Below, piece by piece: positions 34,925 through 43,522 of a stretch of DNA of 64,000 nt. The first letter of the stretch is position 1. Every line of letters begins with the position of its first letter. The stretch comes from Chitinophaga sancti (GTDB lineage Bacteria > Bacteroidota > Bacteroidia > Chitinophagales > Chitinophagaceae): contig NZ_CP139247.1 of NCBI RefSeq assembly GCF_034087045.1, positions 7,714,001 to 7,778,000 of the forward strand, given 5' to 3'. Made by a program: the position numbers and the translations under genes. The notes under the pieces are model-generated. The model was not told the origin of the DNA. It did no database searches and saw nothing but the letters and a program-made list of their open reading frames with translations.

Positions 34925-35584
34925 TTACAGGCTTTTTACGATGTCAACTACTTTGGACAATTGAGCTTTCAGGCCATCCCAATCCTGTTTTGCAATCAGG
35001 TCTTTGTTCAATAAGTTTGAACCCATGCCTACACATACCACCCCTGCATTCAGCCAGGTCTGTATACTTTCTTTGGTAGGAGCTACACCACCTGTCGGCA
35101 TAAATTTCATGTCGGGGAAGAGTGGCTTGATAGCAGTGACATAATCAGGGCCTAACAGACTACCCGGGAACAGTTTTACGAAACGTGCACCTGTTTTTTC
35201 GGCGGTAGCTATTTCGGAAGGGGTCATACAACCCGGTACCCATACAATGTCAGCTTCTTTGCAGGCATCTGCAATACTTACATCAGTAATCGGACTGATG
35301 ATGAAATCAGCACCTGCACCTGCAAATGCCTTTGCTTCTTCTGCATTCTTAATGGTACCAATGCCCAGGTACAGATCAGGCATTTCTACCAGTTTTTTAT
35401 CACGCATGGCGGCAAAGTTGCGACGTGCATGTTCTCCCCTGTTAGTGAATTCAAATACCCTGATGCCAGCGGCATAACACGCGGTCATGACCTGAATACA
35501 AGTGGCTTCATCATCATGATAAAACACCGGGATGATCTTGCTTTTCTCAAAAGCTGAGACTATGGTAGATGCGGCTATTGCCAT
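34925..35584 (-). CDS. eda: 2-keto-3-deoxy-6-phosphogluconate aldolase / 4-hydroxy-2-oxoglutarate aldolase
   Basis: 219 residues, a class I aldolase TIM barrel. It splits KDPG to pyruvate and glyceraldehyde-3-phosphate. The Schiff-base Lys lies in ARFVKLFPGSLLGP; FEFTNRGEHARRNF, GIGTIKNAEEA, FIISPITDVSIADAC and MPTGGVAPTKES match the family. It is 1 bp from kdgK, whose product makes its substrate, and belongs to the uxaB-uxaC-kdgK-eda operon. Confidence 0.95.
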   Translation of the reverse strand: MAIAASTIVSAFEKSKIIPVFYHDDEATCIQVMTACYAAGIRVFEFTNRGEHARRNFAAMRDKKLVEMPDLYLGIGTIKNAEEAKAFAGAGADFIISPITDVSIADACKEADIVWVPGCMTPSEIATAEKTGARFVKLFPGSLLGPDYVTAIKPLFPDMKFMPTGGVAPTKESIQTWLNAGVVCVGMGSNLLNKDLIAKQDWDGLKAQLSKVVDIVKSL

Positions 35585-35585
35585 A

Positions 35586-36584
35586 TTAAATCAGTTTTAG
35601 GATATCTGCTTTGTCTGTTAAATTAAAATCTCCTTTCAGGAATAGTTTAGACCATGCTGCGGCTGCGGCAAATGAAATGGTTTCCTGTGCATCCATACCA
35701 CTTAAACGGGCATGAATTAATCCTGCCATGAAACTATCACCACTCCCTACTCTGTCTACCACTTCACTGGTTTCGTATTGTTTGGATACACTCAGCGTAC
35801 CATTGTCATACCAGGTAGCGTAATACAGATTATGGGTAGGTGCATGCGAGAAGCGATAGGTAAATGCCACTTGTTTGCAACGGGGGAATTTCTCTGTAAT
35901 TTCCAGGGCGACTTCATGTGCCTGTTGCAGGTATACTTCCCTGCTGTTGGCTTCCAGTGCTACGGTATTCAGGTTTGTATCCAACATGGTATGTGCCGCC
36001 CAGATATTGCCCATCACCAGGTCACAATATGCTACCAGTTCAGGCATTACGGCGAATGGCTGTTTACCATATTGCCATAGTCTGCTACGGTAGTTAAGAT
36101 CCGTAGAGATGAATAATCCTTTGCGGGTAGCAGCTTCCAGTACTTCTTTGCAAATAATGGCGGTATCTTCATTCAGGGCGGGCGTGAGGGCACTCCAGTG
36201 GAACCATTCCGCATCACCCAGGAGGCTGTCCCAATCTACCGTTCCCGGTTGTAACTGGCTAAAGGAAGAATATTTACGGTCGTATACCACACCTGCATTT
36301 TTCAGGTCCTTCCCCTGCTCGAGGTAATAGATACCAATGCGGTCTCCACCTCTTATCATACGATCTGTAGTGACGCCTAAATGCTGTAATTGTTGTTCTA
36401 CTTCATGCGCGATACCATTGTCAGGCATACGGCTGATGTATGCTACAGAGGTACCCCATTTAGCCAGGGCCGCTGCTACATTGGCTTCCGCACCTCCTAT
36501 ATAGAGGGCAGCATTGTGCTGTTCCCATTGCGGTGACAGGCGGAGCAATATTTCTCCAAAGGAAATGACTTTAACTGGTTTCAT
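35586..36584 (-). CDS. kdgK: 2-keto-3-deoxygluconate kinase (PfkB family)
   Basis: 332 residues. The PfkB fold is shown by FGEILLRLSP, IGGAEANVAAALAKWG, TDLNYRSRLW and the anion-hole and catalytic base in VDRVGSGDSFMAGLIHARLSG. It phosphorylates KDG, where the uxaA and kduD routes meet, to KDPG. Placement 1 bp before eda and 13 bp after uxaC supports this over other sugar kinases. The specificity is from context plus general similarity. Confidence 0.92.
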   Translation of the reverse strand: MKPVKVISFGEILLRLSPQWEQHNAALYIGGAEANVAAALAKWGTSVAYISRMPDNGIAHEVEQQLQHLGVTTDRMIRGGDRIGIYYLEQGKDLKNAGVVYDRKYSSFSQLQPGTVDWDSLLGDAEWFHWSALTPALNEDTAIICKEVLEAATRKGLFISTDLNYRSRLWQYGKQPFAVMPELVAYCDLVMGNIWAAHTMLDTNLNTVALEANSREVYLQQAHEVALEITEKFPRCKQVAFTYRFSHAPTHNLYYATWYDNGTLSVSKQYETSEVVDRVGSGDSFMAGLIHARLSGMDAQETISFAAAAAWSKLFLKGDFNLTDKADILKLI

Positions 36585-36597
36585 ATAGTTCGGTTAA

Positions 36598-37992
36598 CTA
36601 AAATCCAAAATACGATCTGGCATTATTATAACAAATATCCTGCACCATTTTTCCTAACCAGTTGATATCGCCAGGCAACTCTCCGTTTTCCACATCATCA
36701 CCCAGGAGGTTGCACAAAATACGGCGAAAATATTCATGACGTGACCAGGACAGGAAACTTCTTGAATCTGTGAGCATACCTACAAAACGACTTAGCAGGC
36801 CCATATTGCTCAATGTGTTCATTTGTTTTTCCATGCCATCTTTCTGATCCAGGAACCACCAGCCAGAACCAAATTGTATTTTCCCCGGTACAGTGCCATC
36901 CTGGAAGTTGCCAGCCATGGTAGCAAACACTTCGTTATAAGAAGGATTCAGGTTGTATAGGACGGTTTTAGCTAATTTATTTTTCTTGTCAAGGCCATCC
37001 AGAAAACCAGACATCGCAATTGCTACCTGCCAGTCACCGATGGAATCAACTCCTGCATCAGCGCCAATTTGCTGTAACAATCGGCTGTTGTTATTCCGGA
37101 TCGCCCCTACGTGAAATTGCTGTACCCAACCTCTTTCATGATTCCATTCACAGATCAGGTGGAGGGTACCGGTTTTGAATTGCAGGGCTTCTGCTGTGCT
37201 GATTTCTTTGCCGGCTCTCAGTTTGGCGTAGATGGTTTCGAGTTCAGAGGCAGTAAATGCCGTGTTGTAAAATGTGCTGATACCATGATCAGAGAGGCGT
37301 CCGCCGGCTTCATGAAAATAATCATGCCTGCTGCGCAATGCTTCCATAAACTGGTGATAGCTGCCTGTGGGCATATTAGCTACCATTCCCAGCTTATCCG
37401 CGTAGGCGTTGAATGCTTGTGCATCTTCTACCGCTATCGCCTTATCGGGGCGGAAAGTAGGCAATACATGAATGTCAAAACCAGATTGTCTGATCGCTTT
37501 ATGATGCTCCAGGTTATCGCAAGGATCATCTGTTGTGCAGAGTGTCGTGACCTTGAAATGCTTGAGCAGGGTCTGTGTACGCCAGTGTGGAAGTTGTTCA
37601 TTGCAATGATCGTACACCCATTCAGCATTGGAAGCATCCAGTAATTGCTTTACACCAAATGGGTTTTGCAACTCCATATGGGTCCAGTGGTACAATGGAT
37701 TGCGCATAGTATAAGGTACGGTGGCTGCCCATTGTTTGAATTTGGTCAGGTCATCGGCATCACCGGTCACGAATTGCTCTGCAACACCGTTTGCGCGCAT
37801 AGCTCTCCATTTGTAATGATCGCCTTTGAGCCAGATGGCTGTCAAACTTTCAAACTGCCGGTTGTTTGCTATTTCATCTGGTGGTAAGTGATTATGATAA
37901 TCGATGATAGGCATCTCTTTTGCATAATCGTGGAATAACTGCTTAGCTGTTTCCGTTTTTAACAGGAAATCGGCATCCATAAAAGCCTTCAT
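36598..37992 (-). CDS. uxaC: Glucuronate/galacturonate isomerase
   Basis: 464 residues, usual length. UxaC isomerises D-galacturonate to tagaturonate and D-glucuronate to fructuronate. Family blocks include the metal-binding PIIDYHNHLPPDEIANNRQF near the start, DHYKWRAMRANGV, TLCTTDDPCDNLEHH, LPTFRPDKA and GMLTDSRSFLSWSRHEYFRRIL. It is encoded 8 bp after uxaB in the uronate operon. Nothing is missing. Confidence 0.97.
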   Translation of the reverse strand: MKAFMDADFLLKTETAKQLFHDYAKEMPIIDYHNHLPPDEIANNRQFESLTAIWLKGDHYKWRAMRANGVAEQFVTGDADDLTKFKQWAATVPYTMRNPLYHWTHMELQNPFGVKQLLDASNAEWVYDHCNEQLPHWRTQTLLKHFKVTTLCTTDDPCDNLEHHKAIRQSGFDIHVLPTFRPDKAIAVEDAQAFNAYADKLGMVANMPTGSYHQFMEALRSRHDYFHEAGGRLSDHGISTFYNTAFTASELETIYAKLRAGKEISTAEALQFKTGTLHLICEWNHERGWVQQFHVGAIRNNNSRLLQQIGADAGVDSIGDWQVAIAMSGFLDGLDKKNKLAKTVLYNLNPSYNEVFATMAGNFQDGTVPGKIQFGSGWWFLDQKDGMEKQMNTLSNMGLLSRFVGMLTDSRSFLSWSRHEYFRRILCNLLGDDVENGELPGDINWLGKMVQDICYNNARSYFGF

Positions 37993-38000
37993 AACTGGAA

Positions 38001-39461
38001 TTACTTAATTAACGCTGCTTGATTCTCCAACATTTCCTGTAAATGTCCTGCCACAGCTGTTGTGAACCCGGACAATGCTGACAGGTCAGCTTCCCACAAT
38101 GTGGTATCGGCACTGATGGCTTTTACCAGTTGTGGAATATCGTTATACTGTTGCCAATAACCGGCAAAGATGGCTGCGCGGTCGTCGGTGATCTGATAAT
38201 ATTCTGTACCTCTTGCACCAAAGTACTGGCCATTTTCCTGCTTCGCAGGGCGAAGGAAGAGGATCATGGCGGCAAAACCCTGGCACATAGCGGGTGGTAC
38301 CTTGCCCTGCTGCTCATAATACCTTACAAAAGTGCGTACGTTGCGGGCATTCATCTTACTACTCTCCTGGAAGGTAATGCTCAGTAGCTTATGTGCAATA
38401 GATGGATTGGCAAATCTGTCCAGTACATCTTCTGCAAATAATGGCGCCTGTGGGCAGGTATCTTTAATGGTAGGCAGTATTTCGTCGATGACCACTGTTC
38501 TGAAAAATGCACGCATGTAAGGGTCCTCCATACATTCATACACGGTATTCAGTCCTCTCAGGTAACCTAATGGCACTGAAGCGGTGTGACTACCATTCAG
38601 AATGCGCAATTTCTGCTCCCTGTAAGGCGTGATATCCGGGGTAATGAGCATGCGGGCATCGGCCTGGTGGAAGTTGAGGATTTTGGCGATGCCGGCATCC
38701 CCTTCGATGGCCCAGAGCAGAAAAGGTTCCGCATTGATCCAGAGTTGGTCGGTATACCCTGCAGGTGGCAATTCCTTTGGTTTGCCGGGCACGATCCTGT
38801 CTACCAGGGAATTGCAGAAGCTGTTATCGGCTGCGATCCAGGTTTGGAATTCAACTGGCATGTCATTGTAAGCAGCCAGTTTCAGGACGGTGTCCTTTAA
38901 TAAGTTTCCATTGTTCACTACTAATTCGGTAGGTACGATAACAAAACCGGTATGGGGGGCGCCTTTAAAACACTGATAGCGCTCCCATAGTACGGCGAGT
39001 AACTTGCCGGGGTAAGAAACTGGGACAATGCCTTCAATCTTTTCAGGAACGTACTGAATGCCTACTTCGGTGGTATTGGAAATAATAATCTGTAATGCAG
39101 GCTGGTGGACAGTTTCTAGTACTTCGTTCCACTCTGCATTCGATTGCAAAACTCGGCTAATAGAAGCGTTTATTAGCTGTTGATCCACCAATTCCCCCTG
39201 GGCTACGCCCTTGATGTGGGTAGTGAAGAGATTGTCCTGGGAGGTAAATTCGGTAGTTTCTCCATCCGTGGATTTTACGACTACGATCCTTCCTTCGAAC
39301 TGGCCGGCTTTGTTAGCTTTGTCAACGAGGTAGTCGACGAGGCCACGTAAAAGCACGCCGGTACCAAACTGGAGGATCTTCTCCGGGAAAGTAAAGTAGC
39401 GCCCGGAAACACCCAATTCCGGGTGTTGCAGCAGATATGCTTTATTTAATGTTGGTAACAT
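38001..39461 (-). CDS. uxaB: Tagaturonate reductase (altronate oxidoreductase)
   Basis: 486 residues from the ATG at 39461; a longer frame to 39509 adds an unlikely Lys/Asn-rich leader. It belongs to the mannitol dehydrogenase family, with the NAD site FGTGVLLRGLVDYLVDKAN near the N-terminus, IISNTTEVGI, the active-site region DRIVPGKP and KLRILNGSHTASVPLGYL. It reduces tagaturonate to altronate, the UxaA substrate. It starts the operon uxaB-uxaC-kdgK-eda(-MFS) and is divergent from mnmA. No LacI palindrome is seen before it, so its own control is unclear. Confidence 0.95.
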   Translation of the reverse strand: MLPTLNKAYLLQHPELGVSGRYFTFPEKILQFGTGVLLRGLVDYLVDKANKAGQFEGRIVVVKSTDGETTEFTSQDNLFTTHIKGVAQGELVDQQLINASISRVLQSNAEWNEVLETVHQPALQIIISNTTEVGIQYVPEKIEGIVPVSYPGKLLAVLWERYQCFKGAPHTGFVIVPTELVVNNGNLLKDTVLKLAAYNDMPVEFQTWIAADNSFCNSLVDRIVPGKPKELPPAGYTDQLWINAEPFLLWAIEGDAGIAKILNFHQADARMLITPDITPYREQKLRILNGSHTASVPLGYLRGLNTVYECMEDPYMRAFFRTVVIDEILPTIKDTCPQAPLFAEDVLDRFANPSIAHKLLSITFQESSKMNARNVRTFVRYYEQQGKVPPAMCQGFAAMILFLRPAKQENGQYFGARGTEYYQITDDRAAIFAGYWQQYNDIPQLVKAISADTTLWEADLSALSGFTTAVAGHLQEMLENQAALIK

Positions 39462-39596
39462 GTTTAAATTTAGGGAAATCCGGGAATTTGTTTTAATTTT
39501 TTTACACACCGCAGACAGGTAATTTACAAATCGAAAAAAATCGATCTATCCGTTCCCCCTCTTTTTCTGTAATTTTGCATTCTTAAATACACAATA

Positions 39597-40691
39597 ATGA
39601 GCAGACATGGCAAAGTGCTGGTAGCAATGAGCGGCGGTATTGATAGTACCGTTACCGCCCTGATGCTGCACGAGCAGGGTTATGAAGTGGTGGGTATCAC
39701 CATGAAAACCTGGGATTACGCTTCTGCCGGCTCCAGTAAGAAAGAAACCGGGTGTTGTAACCTGGATTCTTTTAATGACGCACGGGCTGCGGCTGTACAT
39801 CACGGCTTCCCCCACTTCGTCCTGGACATCCGGGAAGAATTTGGCGACTACGTTATCAACAACTTCGTCGAGGAATATATGGCTGGACGCACGCCGAACC
39901 CGTGCGTGCTGTGCAATACGCATATAAAATGGCGGGCGCTCATGAAACGGGCAGATGCGATGGATTGTGCTTTTATTGCTACGGGGCATTATGCCAAAAT
40001 TCGTGAGGAGAATAATCGCTGGGTGCTGAGTAAAGGGCTGGATGAGCTGAAGGACCAGAGTTATGTGCTTTGGGGATTGGAGCAGGATGTATTGGCGCGG
40101 ACTATTTTACCCTTAGGCCAATACAGGAAGACGGAGATCCGCCAGATGGCGGAAGATTTCGGGTATCCTGAACTGGCGAAAAAGGCGGAGAGCTATGAAA
40201 TCTGTTTTGTACCTGATAATGACTATCGTGGGTTCCTGAAACGGAGAGTGGATGGATTGGAAGAACAGGTGAATGGTGGCAACTTTGTATTGAGTGATGG
40301 TACGATTGTAGGACACCATAAAGGGTATCCTTTTTATACGATTGGTCAGCGTAAAGGGTTGGATATTGCGCTGGGAAGGCCGATCTATGTAACGGAGATA
40401 ATCCCTGAAACCAATACGGTTGTGTTGGGTGATGAGGAAGAGTTGAATAGAACGGAGACTTTGGTAGCAGGGATTAATTATATTAAGTACGATCATATTC
40501 CGGAAGGAATGGAGGCGATCACCAAGATCCGGTATAAGGATAAGGGGGCGCTGAGTAATTTGTATAATGTGGATGGAAAGGTAAAAGTGAATTTTTATGG
40601 AAATGTGAAGGGGATTGCGCCGGGGCAGTCGGCAGTGTTTTATGAAGGTGATGATGTGATTGCAGGAGGTATAATACAGCGAAGTCTATAA
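39597..40691 (+). CDS. mnmA: tRNA-specific 2-thiouridylase
   Basis: 364 residues. MnmA puts sulfur on U34 of Lys, Glu and Gln tRNAs. The PP-loop SGGIDSTVTALML opens the protein; the catalytic Cys lies in RTPNPCVLCN and its partner in ESYEICFVPDNDYRGFL; a C-terminal beta-barrel follows from GQRKGLDIALG. A candidate -7 element TAATTTTG (39570-39577) lies 19 bp before the ATG, so the leader is short. It is an isolated housekeeping gene between the uronate operon and a convergent methyltransferase gene. Confidence 0.97.
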   Translation: MSRHGKVLVAMSGGIDSTVTALMLHEQGYEVVGITMKTWDYASAGSSKKETGCCNLDSFNDARAAAVHHGFPHFVLDIREEFGDYVINNFVEEYMAGRTPNPCVLCNTHIKWRALMKRADAMDCAFIATGHYAKIREENNRWVLSKGLDELKDQSYVLWGLEQDVLARTILPLGQYRKTEIRQMAEDFGYPELAKKAESYEICFVPDNDYRGFLKRRVDGLEEQVNGGNFVLSDGTIVGHHKGYPFYTIGQRKGLDIALGRPIYVTEIIPETNTVVLGDEEELNRTETLVAGINYIKYDHIPEGMEAITKIRYKDKGALSNLYNVDGKVKVNFYGNVKGIAPGQSAVFYEGDDVIAGGIIQRSL

Positions 40692-40696
40692 TTTAT

Positions 40697-40732
40697 AAAA
40701 AAGGGGGTTGCCATCAGGCACCCCCCTTTTTT
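40697..40732. terminator. Bidirectional terminator after mnmA
   Basis: AAAAAAGGGGGTTGCC and GGCACCCCCCTTTTTT pair around ATCA with one G-T or bulged position. A and T runs on the two sides suit both convergent genes; the T run reaches into the stop codon of the next gene. Confidence 0.88.
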
Positions 40733-41822
40733 ATGTCAGGCGCACGGCAAACATGCTGTCAGCGCCTTTTTCATAACCGGCGATCACGCCTCCCTCCTGC
40801 TTTTTCAAGCCTGTGGTATTTTCTACATGAGCGACGACTTCTTCATTTTCCTGACGGAATACGGAGCAGGTGATATAAATTAATGATCCCCCCGGCTTCA
40901 ATAGTTTCACTACGTTGCCTGCGATCGTTTGTTGTAATTGTTGGTATTCTTTGATCTGTTCCTCCCTGAAGAAAGAGAGGTTTTCTGGTGTACGTCCCCA
41001 GGTACCGGAGCCGGAACAGGGTGCATCTAAAATGATATTATCGAAGCGACGTTCCAGGGCGATAGGGGCCGTCAGGTCCATAACCATACTGGTATAATCC
41101 CTGATACCTGCTTCTTTGAAGCGCATGTGCAGATTTGAAATAATGGAAGAGCGCACATCACTTACCATGAGTTTTACCTTTGGTTCCTGATCCAATAATA
41201 AGATGGATTTTCCTCCGCTGGCCGCACAGCTATCCCACCATTGTTCTCCCGGTTTTGGATGGAAAAGATGACCTACCTGTTGAGAGGAGGCATCCTGGAT
41301 TTCGTACCAGCTCTTATCGGTGACAATGGTATCGATCTTAGTGCTGTTTGGCAATGCGAGGGTGGTTGGTCCCCATTCTTCGAAGGAGATCTCAGCGCGT
41401 TGCAGCAGCTTTTTTATTGCGTCCTGTTTGCCTTTGCGGGTGCGGATAAATAAGAATGGCTGCCGCAGAAATGAACGGGAAAACCCGATAGGATCTATAT
41501 CGGGAGAAAGCGCGGCTTTGAAGGGAAAGATATTATCCAACGGTATATTTAAAGGAGCCGGAATGGGGAAGTTTTCCGATTCTTCTGCCCTGCATAAATG
41601 CAAACCAATCTGGATCCTTTCCTGTACAGACATTTCCTCCTTATATAGATAACCCAACCGGTAATGAGCATACACCAGTTGTGAAATATGCCGTCTATCG
41701 CGGCTTCCCATATAAGGATGCTGCTTAAAAAAACCCTTCAGAAAATGATGCAAAGGCAATCCTCCATCATATTCCAATATTACTTTTTCAGCAGCCGCTA
41801 AATAATTCTCCCATCGGGTCAT
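40731..41822 (-). CDS. RsmB/NOP2 family class I SAM-dependent RNA m5C methyltransferase
   Basis: 363 residues. The C-terminal methyltransferase domain has the SAM-binding WWDSCAASGGKSILLL, motif IV DAPCSGSGTWGRTPE and motif VI YITCSVFRQENE, giving the two Cys of m5C RNA methyltransferases. The N-terminal ~130 residues look like a shortened NusB-like region, below the ~430-residue length of RsmB. The substrate is probably rRNA, but a tRNA or other site is possible. It is a single gene bounded by terminators. Confidence 0.9.
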   Translation of the reverse strand: MTRWENYLAAAEKVILEYDGGLPLHHFLKGFFKQHPYMGSRDRRHISQLVYAHYRLGYLYKEEMSVQERIQIGLHLCRAEESENFPIPAPLNIPLDNIFPFKAALSPDIDPIGFSRSFLRQPFLFIRTRKGKQDAIKKLLQRAEISFEEWGPTTLALPNSTKIDTIVTDKSWYEIQDASSQQVGHLFHPKPGEQWWDSCAASGGKSILLLDQEPKVKLMVSDVRSSIISNLHMRFKEAGIRDYTSMVMDLTAPIALERRFDNIILDAPCSGSGTWGRTPENLSFFREEQIKEYQQLQQTIAGNVVKLLKPGGSLIYITCSVFRQENEEVVAHVENTTGLKKQEGGVIAGYEKGADSMFAVRLT

Positions 41823-41840
41823 ATCACATCATATAAAAAG

Positions 41841-41882
41841 CAAAACGCTCAATGCTCTTTAAAAGCAGCATTGAGCGTTTTG
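41841..41882. terminator. Terminator after sucAB
   Basis: CAAAACGCTCAATGCT and AGCATTGAGCGTTTTG are perfect 16-bp arms around a 10-nt loop, 23 bp past the sucB stop on the minus strand, with a TTTTG end on the stem. Confidence 0.85.
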
Positions 41883-41905
41883 CCAAAGGCTTATAAAAAA
41901 CTAAG

Positions 41906-43462
41906 TTAGAGTTTCAGTAATGCTTTCAGTGGATCTTTACCGAACAGCAGTTGTTCAGGATTTTCCAGCATTTCCTTGACACGTACAAGGAAGCTCACAG
42001 ACTCACGACCATCGATGATACGGTGATCGTAGCTCAGCGCAATGTACATCATCGGACGGATCACTACCTGACCGTTTACTGCCATTGGGCGATCCTGGAT
42101 TTTGTGCATACCCAGGATTGCAGACTGAGGAATGTTGATGATTGGTGTACTCATGAGAGAACCAAACACACCACCATTGGTGATGGTGAAGGTACCACCT
42201 GTCATTTCATCCATTGTCAGTTTGCTATCGCGTGCTTTGGTAGCCAGTTCCACTACTTTTTTCTCGATCTGCGCCATATCCAGGCTCTCTGCATTGCGGA
42301 TAACCGGTACAACCAGCCCCTTAGGTGCAGACACTGCGATAGATACATCACAGTATTCGTGGTACACTAATTCTTCCCCATCGATGTAAGCATTTACAGC
42401 AGGGAATTCTTTCAGTGCAAAGCAACAAGCTTTGGTGAAGAAGCTCATAAAGCCCAGGTTCACCTCATGTTGTTTCTTAAACACTTCTTTGTATTTAGCG
42501 CGCAGCTCCATGATGTTAGTCATGTCCACTTCGTTGAAAGTGGTGAGCATGGCAGTAGTATTCTTAGCTTCTACCAGGCGGCGGGAAACTGTCTTACGCA
42601 GGTTGCTCATCTTTTCACGACGTTCGCCGCGGGTGAACATTTCCTGATCCAGTGCTACGCCTGGGTTCTGTAATGCAGCCAGTACATCCCCTTTCTTGAT
42701 CTTGCCATGAGCGCCGGTACCTTTGATGGTAGCCGGATCTACATGTGAGTCAGCGATAACAGCAGCAGCTACAGGTGTAGTTTTCACATCGTTAGGAATA
42801 GCTGTGACAGGTGCATTCTGTACCTGTGGTGCAGCTTGTGGCGCTGGTGTAGCAGCTGGTTGTGCTTTTCCTGCAGGACGGCCTACACTGGTATCGATCT
42901 TAGCAATTGGATCGCCTACTTTCAGTACATCGCCTTCCTTACCCAGGGTGATCAGCGCACCTGCTTCTTCTGCATTCAGTTCGAAAGTAGCTTTCTCTGA
43001 TTCCAGTTCGCAGATCACTTCATCACGCTCAACGTATTCACCTTCTTTCTTTATCCATTTGATCAAAGTAACCTCACTGATAGATTCTCCCACAGTTGGC
43101 ACCTTCATCTCAATCGTTCCTTTATTTACAGCCGGAGCAGCAGGTGCAGCTTCCGTTACAGGTGCCGCAGGGGCTTCAGGAGCCGGCGCTGCCGCAGCAG
43201 CTGGTGCAGTTGCCGCAGGGGCAGCCGCATCTGTATCAATTGTACAGGCCACATCTCCAATTTTCAATGTAGCACCTTCAGGAGCAGCTATCTTCAGGAT
43301 ACCTGCCTTCTCTGCGTTTAATTCAAAGGTGGCTTTTTCTGATTCCATTTCACAGATCACCTCATCCTGTTGCACATAATCACCGTCTTTCTTCAACCAC
43401 TTTGCAATTGTTACCTCGCTAATAGATTCTCCTACCGTAGGAACTTTGATTTCGATAGCCAT
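41906..43462 (-). CDS. sucB: 2-oxoglutarate dehydrogenase E2 (dihydrolipoyl succinyltransferase) with two lipoyl domains
   Basis: 518 residues from [15 protein letters not shown] at 43462; the frame is open to 43507 but that leader is unlikely. Two lipoyl domains are present (~1-77 and ~120-195), each with the lipoyl-Lys motif [12 protein letters not shown]. Ala/Pro-rich linkers follow each. A peripheral-subunit-binding domain lies near [19 protein letters not shown], then the acyltransferase core with [17 protein letters not shown] carrying the catalytic His and Asp. Two lipoyl domains instead of one is a lineage variant. It transfers succinyl groups to CoA in the TCA cycle and is co-transcribed with sucA, 60 bp upstream. 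Confidence 0.96.
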   Translation of the reverse strand: MAIEIKVPTVGESISEVTIAKWLKKDGDYVQQDEVICEMESEKATFELNAEKAGILKIAAPEGATLKIGDVACTIDTDAAAPAATAPAAAAAPAPEAPAAPVTEAAPAAPAVNKGTIEMKVPTVGESISEVTLIKWIKKEGEYVERDEVICELESEKATFELNAEEAGALITLGKEGDVLKVGDPIAKIDTSVGRPAGKAQPAATPAPQAAPQVQNAPVTAIPNDVKTTPVAAAVIADSHVDPATIKGTGAHGKIKKGDVLAALQNPGVALDQEMFTRGERREKMSNLRKTVSRRLVEAKNTTAMLTTFNEVDMTNIMELRAKYKEVFKKQHEVNLGFMSFFTKACCFALKEFPAVNAYIDGEELVYHEYCDVSIAVSAPKGLVVPVIRNAESLDMAQIEKKVVELATKARDSKLTMDEMTGGTFTITNGGVFGSLMSTPIINIPQSAILGMHKIQDRPMAVNGQVVIRPMMYIALSYDHRIIDGRESVSFLVRVKEMLENPEQLLFGKDPLKALLKL

Positions 43463-43522
43463 ATTTCTAATTTCTGTGTGCGATTTGTATAAAGTGAATT
43501 TCTTCACTTGTTCTAAACTTCC

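Noticed and set aside
42723..43379. 218-codon plus-strand open frame, Ala/Ser/Gly-rich
   Set aside because: It mirrors the Ala/Pro linkers of SucB; low-complexity shadow.
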